Position numbers and translations under genes: made by a program | The notes under the pieces: generated by a model | What the model was told of the DNA's origin: nothing | Database searches by the model: none | Seen by the model: the letters and a program-made list of their open reading frames with translations, nothing else | In this document: positions 35,662 to 46,851 of the stretch, in pieces | Layout of the letters: every line of letters starts with the position of its first letter | Position numbering within the stretch: the first letter of the stretch is position 1 | Assembly (NCBI GenBank): GCA_002049455.2 | Contig: KV918958.1 | Coordinates: 44,487 to 108,486, forward strand | Direction: 5' to 3' | Source of the DNA: Porphyra umbilicalis | Lineage: Eukaryota > Rhodophyta > Bangiophyceae > Bangiales > Bangiaceae | Length of the DNA stretch: 64,000 nucleotides

Positions 35662-36633
35662 TATGATGCTTTGCTGAGAAATGGAGCATGCACGTTTGCG
35701 CAAACAAACATATACACCCGACCACTGCGAGCATTGACTCGTGCTGCAGGGAGACCCATTATATCACCCGGTGATGTGTGACATGTCAAGCATCCCGACC
35801 AGGTTCGCCGGGCCCTTGGGCCGACAAAGGCTGACAGCAGCTGGAAAACCGCGCTCTGAGGGACCCGGTGGCAAGTACCTGCTGACACCCGCGGTGGTCC
35901 TTGTGAAACGATGCCAGAACATGCGCGCTGACAGCCTAATCAGGACAAGACTTCTTAAGGCACCGGCCACAGCGGTGCCGTCAGGAGCGTCCCCCATAAC
36001 CGGCCCCTCATATTTGCTCGCAGAGGCTGAATCGGCCTCCGAACATGCATGTCGTTTGAGGAGTTCTTGCAGTTCTTTTCTGTCCGTTCGGTCCGTTCAT
36101 TGGCCCTCTGAACACGTGAGCCCCGAGCCCAGTAGATCGCCTATATTCATTGACATCGAGACGTGTCACTCACATTCTTTTGACCAATCATCATCGATGA
36201 AGGGTACAGCAGTGACTGGATCCAACCCACCTGCGTTTCTTCTGGGGCACCAGATGGCACAGGTGCGCAGTCTCTGTCTTGTGGACCGTAGAGACCCGGC
36301 TCAAATACTGTGAAACTAGGCCGCCTCACGCAGCCAATAGGCACGTGGTCACAGTCATTGAACCGGCAATCTGACAGGGTTTGGGCAGTGTTCTTGACAT
36401 TGAATCATGAAAAGTCATTGGCTGCATGAAGAGCCTTCAGTCCCCTGTCTTACCATGTGCCAGTGGGTGGCTGTGGCTTTCGCCGGTCATGGCAGGAGCA
36501 ATTGCACTTGGGAGGCTATCGGTCCCCTGAAGCCAGGTGAGAGACGATCTGATGGACATCCTGACATCGGTCCACATCGGCAAACGTTTGCACTCGCAGA
36601 CGTGCATGCTCCATTTCTCAGCAAAGCACCATA
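35662..36633. mobile_element. TIR element E, about 970 bp
   Basis: Inverted ends of about 39 bp, starting TATGATGCTTTGCTGAG and ending CTCAGCAAAGCACCATA, with about two mismatches. No transposase motif inside. It interrupts the family D fragment at 35660. Confidence 0.7.
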
Positions 36634-37932
36634 AGGGAAATGCCGGATCACAAAAGCTCCACATCCTAAGAACGGGCCAATCAATCTCGCGGTTTTGCTC
36701 CGGCGACCCAACCGGGATCACCTCGGATGGAGTTAAAGACCTGACTCGGATCAAAGGGTGTTCCATTACAGCGCACTGCACCGTGAGTGGCCAGAGTATC
36801 AGCTGTAAACTGTAAGCAGTGTAGATGTCAGATCTAACTCGATGTAGCCCACAAGGGTTGCCTTGTGGAAGTGCAGTTGGCAAAGTAGCCTTCAAGAAAC
36901 GTCAGGTGATCCATTGCCATACGATTCAAAGCCGTCGCCGCCGTCGTGCCCGGCACCCACAGTCGCATCTCATCGGCGACTGCCGCCGATCGACCGTTAC
37001 CATCTGTGACCGCCACTGGCATCGTCTCTGCTCGGTGACCTCCAAGCCCAGGGGACCTGGGGACTGGCGAGCGTTTTCCCCGGAGGCCGCGACGCGACGA
37101 TCATCAGCTGACTACCGCCAGCATACACTGCTGGCGCCCGACGCCGGGCCAAGGCGGCGGAGGTGGGGACGGCAGCAGGGGGGGAGGGGGGGGTGGGCAG
37201 GGAGGGGTACGTGGCGGACGGGGGGGGGTGGGCAGGATGACTTGGTCGTTCGAGTTCTGGGCGGGGGCGGTGGGCTTGATGGAGGGGACGGGGGAGGCGC
37301 GGTTGCCGATTTGGGTGCGCCAGAGAGGCATTAAACTCCCGCCGACGACGACGCCGACGACGCCGTCCTGTCGGACCCAGAGGAGGAGGACGACGCTGAC
37401 AACAGCTTCCTTTCATGCTTGTAGTGTGCGGCGTGCCCGGGGGGGGCCGAAGCGAGGGGGGGGGGGAGGCGAGGGGGGGGGAGGCGAGGGGGGGGGAGGC
37501 GAGGGGGGGGGGGGGGGCAGGGGGGGCGTGGGGGAGCGGCGAGCGTGGGGGTGTGGGGGACGGAAAGAGGGTAGGTAGGTAGGCGTCGCGGTCGGGCCTT
37601 CAGCGGCGAAGTAGCCGAAAAAGCTGCAGGCACCCCACAAATAACCGTTCAGAATTAGACGCCAGCCCGGACCATGATGGCATACGTGCATTCTATTCGC
37701 CAGATCTATGCGCCTGGAGCAACGACAGCCGCTCAATCGAATCAATGGCAGCCACATAATCCGTTAGGGTGCCTCCCAGGCCCTTTCCGGAGTCTCACTC
37801 GTTGAGCTTTTTTGATCACCAGGCCAATGAGGAGCCGGCCTCAGTCTCAACCTCAATTTCCAGCCGAGTGGGATTTTGCAAATTCCCAACTCCTCGAAGT
37901 GGAGCTTTTTTGATCCGGCATTTCCCGTAGGG
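36634..37932. other. Gene-free stretch with G-rich minisatellite
   Basis: No supported gene. At 37435-37530 there is a GAGGCGAGGGGGGG-type minisatellite with long G runs. The words GGAGCTTTTTTGATC near 37805 and 37900 and their inverse near 36640 point to another dispersed repeat. Confidence 0.5.
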
Positions 37933-38538
37933 GCCCTGCAGGGCGGTGGCGCGCTTGGCGACGCATCGACACCGGGCACGCCGGCCGACTCCATAGCCGC
38001 GAGCGCGCACGGGGGCACGTACAGCCACGTTGCCGTGGCGGGGGAAACGTGTGGCGGGGAAAAGGGTGCCGCCGCCGGCACCGCAGCGGCGGCGGCTCGC
38101 CGGCGTCGCGCGACGCCGACGGGAGGGGCCTTCACTCCGCCGCGCAGCGCACCTCTAACCGCGCCGATAGATGGCAGGCCGATGGGCCGCCGCAACAGAA
38201 GCCGGCGCGCAGGCACGATCACCTGCGGGTCATCGCGGGCGCGTTCAACCCCCGTAGTCGCTGCGCGCGGTCGCCACGCCCAACTCGGGGCGGTGGGAGG
38301 TGGTAGGGGGGCAGGCACCGTCCGGGCCCTGTGACCCTTGTGGCAGGACAGTCCTTCTCAGCCACGTTACTCTATTCGCTTTTAGCGTCATCGCGACCCT
38401 TCCAACGTCGACACGCCCTCAGATCCCTGAGGACACGAATGCAGACTGCCACCTCTGAAACGGAGAGCAAGTCCCTTGATCTAAGTATATGTGTGCATCA
38501 CTACACTTTGAGAGCACCCTGTCCTAAAGGCCAGGGAA
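37933..38538 (+). mobile_element. Family D TIR element, copy C
   Basis: Uninterrupted internal sequence collinear with copies A and B, ending CCTAAAGGCCAGGGAA. It preserves the intact TCTGAAAC site used by the hAT insertion in copy A. The left end is less well conserved. Confidence 0.65.
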
Positions 38539-38585
38539 CTCTTTTGCAACTGTTGGTGTGCTGGGTGTTTGGGAGAACGGCTGTA
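38537..38585 (+). mobile_element. Right arm of hairpin MITE family A
   Basis: AACTCTTTTGCAACTGTTGG through GGGAGAACGGCTGTA is one arm of family A, abutting the end of family D copy C. The opposite arm-D junction is at 35622. Confidence 0.6.
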
Positions 38586-39597
38586 GGGCAGCACGGGGCA
38601 AAGACGGTGAGACTATGGCGCAGACCACCGAAATTCCGCTGTCGCCGAGGTTTGAGGACAGTCATCTTCGTGGGAGCTTGGGGGAGCACAATATCTGCCA
38701 GCCGACAATGCCGAGCACCCTCAACCGCCCCTCAGCCTACGTGCAGCGCTCACCGTGCCTCGGGTGCGGCATCAACGCCACGACGCATCTCGGTCGAGTC
38801 AACTGTCAGATGCTGCAGAGCACCGGATTCACCGAAGTCAAATGCCTCCGACCCGGCTGAGCTCGAAAACGTGGACGGCGCGGTGCTGGTGCCCAGAGCA
38901 TACGCCAGAGGCCACGTCTTGCACAGTACACTTCCGGTGCGCAGGATTGGAGGACCGGTGCGCGGTGATGAACACGCCTCTTGTTCGTGGCAGGTGCCCC
39001 ACTCTCGCCCATGGGTGCAATACCCAGTGCTATTTCGTCCACGCCCACTCAGCCGCCCAATCTGAATGAGGGCGGCGGCCACGTGACTTTGACCCTCTTC
39101 GAACGGATGGCAACCGCGAAGTGTGGCACCCAGGCACTCGTTGTAGGGGGGATCTCTTCTGCAGGACCAAAAGGGCTATGTACATGACGACGAGGTCCAT
39201 CGGGTGATGACGACGAAGGCCAACACAAGCGTGTCGCGCCTATCATCTTGGTCGAGCACGTGGCACCTCTGACGCCCCACGGCACCATGTGATGCCTTCT
39301 GGTTCGTGGAAGCTAAGCGTGGCCCTGACAAATGAGAGAAGTCAGCGTCGCCTTTGGTATAGCGCAGAGTACCCGACACGAGCTCATCGCTCTCAGGGTC
39401 GTCCTGCGGCTACTCTGAAGTTGACAGCAGCGCGTCTACGGCAACACTGGCACTGAAAGCAAGCACGGGTTGGGTGGGGAAATCTCGGCTTGCCGTGTAC
39501 GGCGCACCAAGAATGCGAGGCCCGACACGTTGGGAGCTCTCCCAGTACGCGCAGCAGGGGAGGCCTCCAAAAAGCAGCACCCGCGGCGCCAACCGCC
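38586..39597. other. Gene-free region upstream of cupin gene
   Basis: No recognised gene. Open frames on both strands are short and unconserved in appearance. Confidence 0.45.
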
Positions 39598-39606
39598 GAT
39601 AAAAGG
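39598..39606 (+). promoter_or_regulatory. TATA-like box of cupin gene
   Basis: GATAAAAGG about 260 bp upstream of the cupin ATG, followed by a C/T- and CAG-rich leader that would be the 5' UTR. Placement is inferred from sequence only. Confidence 0.4.
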
Positions 39607-39861
39607 GCACCCGCATCCGCCAACCACCGCCATCGCCGACTCCTCCTCTCTCCAACACAGCAGCAGCAAGCAACGGTACACCTCCCCCCCCTGACATCCA
39701 CTCCCATACTCTCTAAGCATACAACAAGCACTCCCCACCCCCAGCCCCCCGCCGCTGCCCACCATCCTCCACCGGGCCTCCGACCTACTCGCTCACCCCC
39801 GTCTTTCGCCCTCACTCCCCACCCCCATCTGTGCCCCGTTTCTCCCCAACCCACCGGCACG

Positions 39862-40623
39862 ATGTCGACCACTCGCACCGCCGTCCGCGTGACGGGCGCC
39901 ACGCTCCTCGCCGCCGCCCTCCTCTCCACCCCCACCAGCGCCATCTCGGCCGCGAACCTCGCGCGGCTGCGCCAAGACTCGCAGTTCACCACCGAGGAGA
40001 ACCTGCGCGCCAACTTTGATCCCGAGGACTTCTCCGTCGCCATTGCCGACATCACGCCGACGACCACCCGCCAGGGCGCCATCGTGTCTGGGGGCTTGGA
40101 GAACCTGGCCGTGTTTGGCCTATCCTCTGTCGACAGCGCCTTTACGCGCTTCACCCTCCAGCCGGGGGCGCACAATCTGGCTCACACCCACCCGACGGCG
40201 TCCGAGACGCTGTTTAGCATTTCGGGCACTATGGACGTGTTTTTCGTCGAGGCCAACGAAACGCCGCGGCTGGTGCAGTCGGTGCTCGGCCCCGAGTCGG
40301 TGACGGTCTTCCCCGAGAGCCTCATCCACGGCGAGCGGTGCATCTCGGACGAGCCGTGCGAGTTTATCAGCTTCTTCAACACGGGCGACCCGGGGGTGGT
40401 GACGGTGTCGGAGCGCTTCTGTGACCTCAACGACGAGGCGCGGGCGGCGGGGCTGTTCCTGCCGCAGGACCAGGTCAACGCCATCTGCGACGGGCTCGGG
40501 GAGAACCCGGCGCCCAACCAGCCCGAGAGCGGAGAGGCGGTGACCAACGACAATGCCGTCAACACCGTAGACGGCGGGGCGGCGGACAATGACAGCGACA
40601 GTGACAGCGACGGGGACAACTGA
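39862..40623 (+). CDS. Secreted germin-like cupin protein
   Basis: 253 aa from ATG 39862. Residues 1 to about 27 form a signal peptide (hydrophobic TGATLLAAALL, then PTSA). The cupin barrel spans about 45-190. Motif 1 is G102-x5-H108-x-H110-x4-E115-x6-G, the metal-binding arrangement of germins. Motif 2 contains FPESLIHGE with His156 as the fourth ligand and NTGDPG. Cysteines 160, 166 and 187 could support a disulfide. After about 225 the tail is Asn/Asp/Ser-rich and acidic. A secreted Mn-binding protein of the germin type (oxalate oxidase or superoxide dismutase activity in relatives) is likely, but activity cannot be told from sequence. No intron is needed. Confidence 0.85.
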   Translation: MSTTRTAVRVTGATLLAAALLSTPTSAISAANLARLRQDSQFTTEENLRANFDPEDFSVAIADITPTTTRQGAIVSGGLENLAVFGLSSVDSAFTRFTLQPGAHNLAHTHPTASETLFSISGTMDVFFVEANETPRLVQSVLGPESVTVFPESLIHGERCISDEPCEFISFFNTGDPGVVTVSERFCDLNDEARAAGLFLPQDQVNAICDGLGENPAPNQPESGEAVTNDNAVNTVDGGAADNDSDSDSDGDN

Positions 40624-41150
40624 GGTAGGGGCGGCGGGTGATTCGGGACGGGCATGAGGTGGTCGGATGCGGCTCGACCGCAGTTACGCGGCGGTGACAA
40701 CGGCGGTGACGGCGGCGGTGGCGGCTACGAGGGCGGAGCGCGACGACGATGGGGCGGCGCAGCGACATTGTACAGTACACGCGTGAAGCGGCGCAGCAGG
40801 GGGTTGGGTCACCTTGTGTTGTTGGTGGGCGGTTGGCGGCGTAGGGGGCGGCGGTCGAGGCCGCGCTCATGTACATAGAAAAAGGAGACGCCTGGCACCA
40901 CCCACACCAGCGCCGTGAAAAGACGACCAAACCCACACCGCCCCATGGGCACAACGGCCGGCGTCTGACCCACCGGCCAATCCGCGGTGACGCCGTGGGG
41001 CGTCCCCCCAACGCGGACAAAGAGCGCCCGCCAGAGACGCGCACCAAAATCGAGCGGGGGACGCGGCCGCCCCCACCCCAAAACCCCACACCACACGCCC
41101 GCGCCCTCACCCCACCCCCCCCCCCCCCCCCCCCGGCGGCCGCGCGACCG
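40624..41150. other. Convergent intergenic region
   Basis: About 530 bp between the stop of the cupin gene (+) and the stop of the methyltransferase (-). GC-rich, with a long C run near 41110-41130. No gene. Confidence 0.5.
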
Positions 41151-42130
41151 TCACAAAGCAGCGGTGGGGCACGAGGACCCCCCCCCCCCCCCCACGCCCA
41201 GCGCCCCCTCCATCCACCCCCGCAGGGCGGCGTCAAAGGCGGCCACGTCCCGCGGCGGGAGCCCCCCCCCCGCAATCGCCGACGAGGCGCGCGCGCGCCC
41301 CCGCCACGCGGCCGCCGTCATTGGCACGGCGTCGACAAAGGAAAACGTCTCGACGCCCCGCCACCCGGCCCCCGACAGGGCGGTCGCCCACGCCGGGTAC
41401 CACCCGCCGGGCGCCATGGACGCCAGCGGCGCCCACGCGGGGTTGGCGGCGACCATGAGGCGCTTGGTCGCGTCGACGAGGTCCTCCGTGGGGGGGCGGG
41501 CGCCGCCGCCGCCGCCGGCGGCAACGGCGCCCGGCAGACAATCAAAGTGCGCAATGGCCACCCACCCGCCCGGCCGCAAGAGGCGCGCCGCCTCGGCCGC
41601 CGCGTCGGCGGGGCGGAACCAGTGCCACGCTTGGCCGGCGGTGACGAGGTCCGCCGCCCCCGCCGGCAAGCCCGTCGCCTCGGCCGCCGCCGTCACGCAC
41701 GCCACCGGGAGGCGGGGCAGGGCCGGCGGCGGGGCGGGGCGCCCGCCGCCGCCGCCGCCGCCGTCGCCGCCGCCGTCGCCGCCGTCGTCACCGTCGCCGT
41801 CGCCGCCCCACCCGCCCCGGGGGGCGGGGGCGGCGACCGCCGTCGCCGCCGCCGCCGCCGCCACCCGCTCCTCCGCGTCGGCCGCCGCGCACGCGGCGAG
41901 CATCCCCGCGTCGACGTCCACGGCCGTGACGGCGGCGCCGCGGGCGGCGAGCGCCCGCGCCACGCACCCCGTGCCGGCCCCCACGTCGACGGCGACGAGG
42001 CGGCGGGGGGGGGCGCCCGGCGGCGGCGGCGGCGGCGTCAGCGCCCCAAAGTACCGGTCGAGGCGCTCGTAGAGGCCGGCGGGCATGGGCGGCCGGTGCG
42101 CCGCATAGTCGGCGGCGGCGGCGGCCCACG
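41151..42130 (-). CDS. Class I SAM-dependent methyltransferase, 5' end unresolved
   Basis: Minus-strand frame ending at 41151 with a full Rossmann methyltransferase core. ADYAAHRPP...LYERL (about 42040-42115) is the usual lead-in, VDVGAGTG (41941-42000) is the SAM-binding motif I, VTAVDVDAGML is motif II, and TAGQAWHWF (41590-41650) with LLRPGGW follows. A Gly-rich insertion lies between motifs at about 41730-41825. The layout matches small-molecule or unknown-substrate methyltransferases of the TMT1/Crg1-like type; the substrate is unknown. The frame stays open far upstream but has no in-frame ATG and overlaps the RING frame. A candidate start is ATG at 42351-42349 one phase away across a C8 run, so an indel or intron is suspected. 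Confidence 0.75.
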
Positions 42131-42807
42131 TGACGCGGGCGGCGACGGCGGCGGCGGCGGCCGTCGGGTCGGGCGCCGCGTCGGGGGGGGGGGGGGGGAA
42201 GGCATGCCACCCGCAGGGGAGGCGCGAGCAGAGGGACGGGGGGGGGGGGGCGGCACGGCCGCCGCCCAGAGCGGGCGGCCGCAAGCCGCCGCCGCGTGCC
42301 GCCGCCGCCGACGCCGTGGGGGGGGCGGATAAAGCCAAAAACGGGGACCATGCGCGCGCGCCGGCGGCGGCGCGGGAGAGCGTGGCGGGGCGGGGCGCGG
42401 GGGGCACGTGGATGGCGCGCGGCAGACGCCCGTCGCGCCCTTGTAGTGCTACGGTCGCGCCGCCGGCGGGGGCGGCGTGGCGCCCCACGGGCGGAGGCGG
42501 CCACCGCGCCCGCGGGCGCGGGGCCGACCGCGGATGGCAGCCGGTGGTTGGTCGCCGCGGCGGGCGCCACGGCGGCCCCGCCAGCGCCCTTGCCGGCCAT
42601 GGCAGGGGGGCCCCGGCGCGGGCGGCGGGGGCCCGCTGCCCCGCCCCGCCCGCCCGCCCCGTGTCGGTGCGGTTGCCGTCGGCGGGGAGGGCAGGCGGCA
42701 GCCGCGACGCGCCCACACTTGGGAAAAAAAAACAAAAAAAAAACGCCGCCCACCGCCCGCGCAAGCGCGCGCCGCCACGCCACCTCCACGCCGCCGCCGC
42801 CCCCCCC

Positions 42808-43141
42808 TCAAAAATGAAGCGCGCCGCCCGGGCGGGGCGCCCCCCTAGACGGACCGCGCGCGCGCGACGGCGGGCTCCCCCCCCCCCCCCCCCCCCCCCC
42901 CCTCGCCGCCGCCGACGCCGCCGCCCGCCTCCCCCCCCCCCCCCCCCCCCCCGCCACGACCGTCGAGCGGCACAGCGGGCACACGGGGCGCCCGCGGAGC
43001 CACACGTCGACGCAGCTGGCGTGGAAGCGGTGGCCACACGCGGGGAGGGTGCGGAGCAGCTCCCCGCGCCGGTACTCCTCGAGGCACACGGCACAGGGGG
43101 CGACGGCGGCGGCAGCGTCCGCCACCGCCCCGCCGCCGTCA

Positions 43142-43184
<43 letters not shown>

Positions 43185-43416
43185 CGCCCCGCCCAACGAC
43201 CGTGGCGGTTTCGGGCGGGAGGACGACGCCCGCCTCTGCGTCTGCCGCCGGCGCCCCCTCTGGCGGCACAACGTCCCCCTCGGCCGCGCCAAACACCGCC
43301 GCCGGCAGCGCGCCAACGTCCGCCGCCGACAAACCCCGCGCAATGTGGAAGCTCGCCGCGAGCGACGCGACGGCCTCGCTCAACACGCCGAGGCGGATGT
43401 CCACGTCCGCCAACAA
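42808..43416 (-). CDS. RING-H2 (ATL-like) E3 ubiquitin ligase, 5' end unresolved
   Basis: About 203 codons; the boundary at 43416 is a TTG, not an ATG, and the frame probably continues upstream through Pro/Gly-rich sequence, so the N-terminus is unknown. Counting from 43416, the RING-H2 finger is C108-x2-C111-x15-C127-x-H129-x2-H132-x2-C135-x10-C146-x2-C149 with the surrounding CLEEYRRGELLRTLPACGH and WL...CPLC typical of ATL-type ligases. RGLSAADVGALP about 80 residues before it matches the conserved stretch preceding such fingers. Poly-Gly linkers flank the domain. Expected role: E2-dependent ubiquitin transfer to unknown targets. No membrane segment is seen in the part present. Confidence 0.75.
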
Positions 43417-43439
43417 GTCGGGCAGCGGCGGCGGTGGGG

Positions 43440-43483
43440 GGGGGGGTGCGACGCAGCCGCACCGCCACCGTCGCTGCCGCCGT

Positions 43484-43519
<36 letters not shown>

Positions 43520-43905
43520 TGCCGCTGCTGCTGCTGCCGCCACCGCCGCCACCGCCGCCGCTGCCGTCGCCGCCGCCGCCGCCGCCGCCGCCGTCGACAC
43601 CGCCGCTGCCGCCGCCTCCGCCGCCGCCTCCGCCACCACCAGCGCCCCCCCCCGCGCGCGCCGACGCGAGCGCCGCCTGCGTTTGCACGCCCGCAATGAG
43701 CGCGGCGAGCGCGCGGCGCACTTCGGGCGACGACGACGACGGCGGCGCCCGCCCGCCAGGCAGAGGCGGTCGGTGCGGGGGCGTGCCCCCGCCGGCGGGC
43801 CGCGGCGACAGCAACGGAGCGGCGCCCGCCGCCGCCGCCACACCCGCCGCCGCCGCCACGGGCGCGCCGTCACCCCCGCCGCCACCACCCCCGCCGCCAC
43901 CACCC

Positions 43906-43955
<50 letters not shown>

Positions 43956-45890
43956 GCCGCCGCCCGCCGCCCACCCCCCGCGGGCGCCAACGACCCCGCC
44001 AACGGCATCAACGCCGACAGCGCCGACGCGACCGCCCCCGACGCCGTGTCGAGCGCGAGGCCCGGCGGCAGGCGCCCACGCGCCGCGTCACCGGTGGCAC
44101 CCCCCCCCCCCCCCCCCCCGGCGGCAGCGGGCGCGGCGGGGAGCGCGGCCGCCGCCGCCGCCGCGGCGGCGACACCCCGTGGTCGGGGCGGGACGACGGC
44201 CGCCGCCGCCCCGACGGCGGCGGTGGCGGGAGGGGGGGCGGGGAGCCCCCCCCGCCGCCGCTCGGCGGTGGCGGGGGTGGGGACACGGGCGGCGTCACCG
44301 CCGCCGCCGCCGCTGCGGCGGTGGGGACCCCCCCCGGGGGCGCGGGCGGGGCGGACCGCCGCGCCGCGGCGGGCGGGGACGACGCCCCCCCGGCGCTGCC
44401 GCCGTCGACGCCGTCGACGGGCGCCAGCGGTGCGGCCGGCGGGCCCGACCGCGGCGCGGGCGACGCGCGCGACGGGGGGGCGCGTCGGGCAACGTCGCGC
44501 GGGGGGACGGGCTGCTCGACGGCGGCGGCAGTGGGGGGGGGGGGGGGGGGACCGCGGCGGCGTCATGGCGTGTGGGCGCCGTGTCCATGCGTCGGGGGGA
44601 GGGATGGAGGAGGGGCGGGGGGGGGGGGGGGGTCGGGAGTGGGGGAGAGGGGGAGAGAGGGGGGGGGTGAGGAACGGGGGAAAGGGGGGGGGGTGGGGAG
44701 TGGGGGAAAGGGGGGTTGGTGGGGGGGGGGCGGCGCACGCGTGGCAGGGGGGGCGACGGGCGCGGGTCACGCCGGCGGCGGCGCGCCGCGACGGGGCGGC
44801 TGCAGCCTGGCGGCGGGCGTGACCGACCGTGGGGCGGGCGTGACGCGGCCGCGCCGTGTCGGCCGCGGCGGGGGTCCCAGCTGGGGTTTTTGGGGGGCGG
44901 GCGTCTGGCCGGGGCTACTTCTTGGGGGGCGCCCCGCCGTACGTGGCCGCCGGGCCCCCGGGGGGCGGCCGCGGTCGCGCGACGGCGGCGGGCCGCCCCG
45001 CGGCAGTCCCGCCGACGGCCGCCGGCCGGCCGCGTGGGGTCGAGCGCGGGCGGCCCCCGCCGTGAAGGCGCCCGCCGTGTCGCAACGTCCGGCGCCCGTC
45101 GTCCTGGCCGCCGGCGGGGTTGCTGTGCCCGTCGCTTGCGGGCGCCACCGGTGGGGGCCCCGTCCCCGGCGGCGCCGCTGGCGGTCGGTGGGGGGCGCGG
45201 CGACGGACGGGGAGCCCCCCCGCCCGTGGTGGATGACGGGGCCGACCGGCCGCCGCCCCTGTCACTGCCATGGCTGTTGTGCCGGCCCTGACGCTGTGGG
45301 CGGAGGCCGCACCGCCGTGGCCACGGGCACGAGGACACGGCGTGCCCGTCCCCGCCGGTGTGGGGGCGCGCCCACGGGAGACGACCGAGAGACACCCGAC
45401 GGGGCCACCCGACCGGATGTCGCCCCTGCCGCTGCCCATCGTCGCCATTGACGCAGCTGCAGACGCACGTCTTTTGGTCTCGACGGTGGCGACCGCTGCG
45501 TCGCGTGGCGCGCTCCGTGGCGGACAGAGCTGCCGACAGTGGCGACCACGTCGGAGCCGTCGGAGCCACCCGGACCGCACCGGGCGGCCGTCGCAACGTC
45601 CTTGCTCGCAGCGGCTGTGCCGCATCCAAACGAGACGCGGTTCGTGCTGGCGTGACGGCCGCGGCCGCGAGCGGCGCGTGGACGGCGCGCGCGGTGCCGC
45701 GGACGTTTCCCGTCCAGCCAGACCAGGAATAGGCATCGCCGCCGCTGGCCTCTCTCCCGTAGCCACAATCAGACAGGGGGGAAAGGGCGGCGCCGTCGCG
45801 GCCGCCGCCGCCGTCCGCCAGTCTGGGAGAGTGACGGGCGGTATCGCGCAGCGGCCACAGGGCAGGCGGACGTCCGGGTTTCAACAGGTC
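43440..45890. repeat. Extreme GC-rich, homopolymer-rich block
   Basis: About 2.4 kb of GCC/CCG triplets and G or C runs, with long open frames on both strands (for example 43139-44770 and 44295-45884, minus). No domain found. On the minus strand it may include N-terminal low-complexity coding sequence of the RING gene (SPEVRRALAALIAGVQTQAA near 43700), but phase cannot be held across the repeats. Confidence 0.6.
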
Positions 45891-46010
45891 ATCGCAATGA
45901 CGGTCATTCGCTTAACAACCCAATATGAGAAAATGAGCCCTCTCCAAGAACTAATCCTGATTTTCCCATGCAGGGTCAGGCAATAAAACTGTACTGAAAT
46001 ATTCGGATGG

Positions 46011-46144
46011 ACAGCCTCTCTCTGAAAAATCCCGCACTCCAACGTTTGCAAACGAATTCTAAATCGGCCGCTACGACCGCGCAGTGGCCGATTGGGAACA
46101 CCGCCGCCACGCTTGCTGTGCGGGATTGTTGAGAGAACCGCGGT
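46011..46144. mobile_element. Hairpin MITE, family A, degenerate copy
   Basis: About 134 bp with family A landmarks: AAAAATCCCGCACTCCAAC on the left, AAATCGGCC in the middle, GTGCGGGATTGTTGAGAGAAC on the right. Arms are diverged compared with 18844 and 48563. Confidence 0.7.
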
Positions 46145-46406
46145 AGGGCATCACGTGCTGGCACACCCATCATCCAGACTCAGCGCCGTGCGCCGGACGG
46201 ATGTGCCACATTCCGCGACGGTGGACCGTCGCAACAGCTGCACATCTTACACGTTCGTAGGGGGTCAGAGCTTCAAGAAAGCAGACGGCCATGCCCGCGG
46301 GTGGCAATGCTTCCCGATCGGGGTTTCGCGAAACCGTTGGCCCCTCATGGCCCGTCCCCACAGGCGCCGATGCAAATGGCACATGCACAGAAGCACATAA
46401 ACACGG

Positions 46407-46462
46407 TAAAACGCCTGACGTCGTTTGGGCTCTGCAGAGCCCAAACGACGTCAGGCGTTTTA
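46407..46462. repeat. Perfect 56-bp palindrome
   Basis: Every base from T46407 to A46462 pairs about the centre at 46434/46435 (28-nt arms, no loop). Each arm holds TGACGTC, so the palindrome presents two CRE-like words. It lies about 210 bp upstream of the TATA-like box of the choice-of-anchor-A gene. Confidence 0.9.
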
Positions 46463-46670
46463 GCGGGCCAGCTGGCCCGCCATCCGGACGCGTCACGCCA
46501 CTCGCGTGAAAGGTAGTGCCGGTGCCACTACCAGGTCAGCGCCACCTTGGTGGGACTACCGGGTGGCGCCCGCGGGCGCCAGCACAGTGCTACAGCTCTG
46601 AACCTGTGAGCGCCACAGAGCTCAGTCGTGGCAACGCGCGCCGTTCAAGCAACGATAGTGCGTCGCCTCC

Positions 46671-46678
46671 TATAAGAG
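46671..46678 (+). promoter_or_regulatory. TATA-like box of choice-of-anchor-A gene
   Basis: TATAAGAG about 180 bp before the ATG at 46852, followed by a C/T-rich leader. Inferred from sequence and spacing only. Confidence 0.45.
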
Positions 46679-46851
46679 ACAGCTATCAGGTCCGAGAAAA
46701 CAACGTCCAGAGTATCCCACACCTCAAGGCACGCGCGTCACCAGCATCCCACTCCCAAACACGAGTCTACCAACCTCCACACCGACTTTCTCCCCTTCTC
46801 ACTTCCTTTGTTTCATTGCTTCCTCCGGCACCTCCTCGCCATCCACTAACA

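Noticed and set aside
42721..42745. Double T-run on the minus strand (T10-G-T9) as another ENE-like element
   Set aside because: There is no hairpin between the runs and no closing stem.
44295..45884. 529-codon minus-strand frame as a gene
   Set aside because: Arg/Pro/Ala/Gly-rich throughout with no motif; compatible with GC-driven openness.
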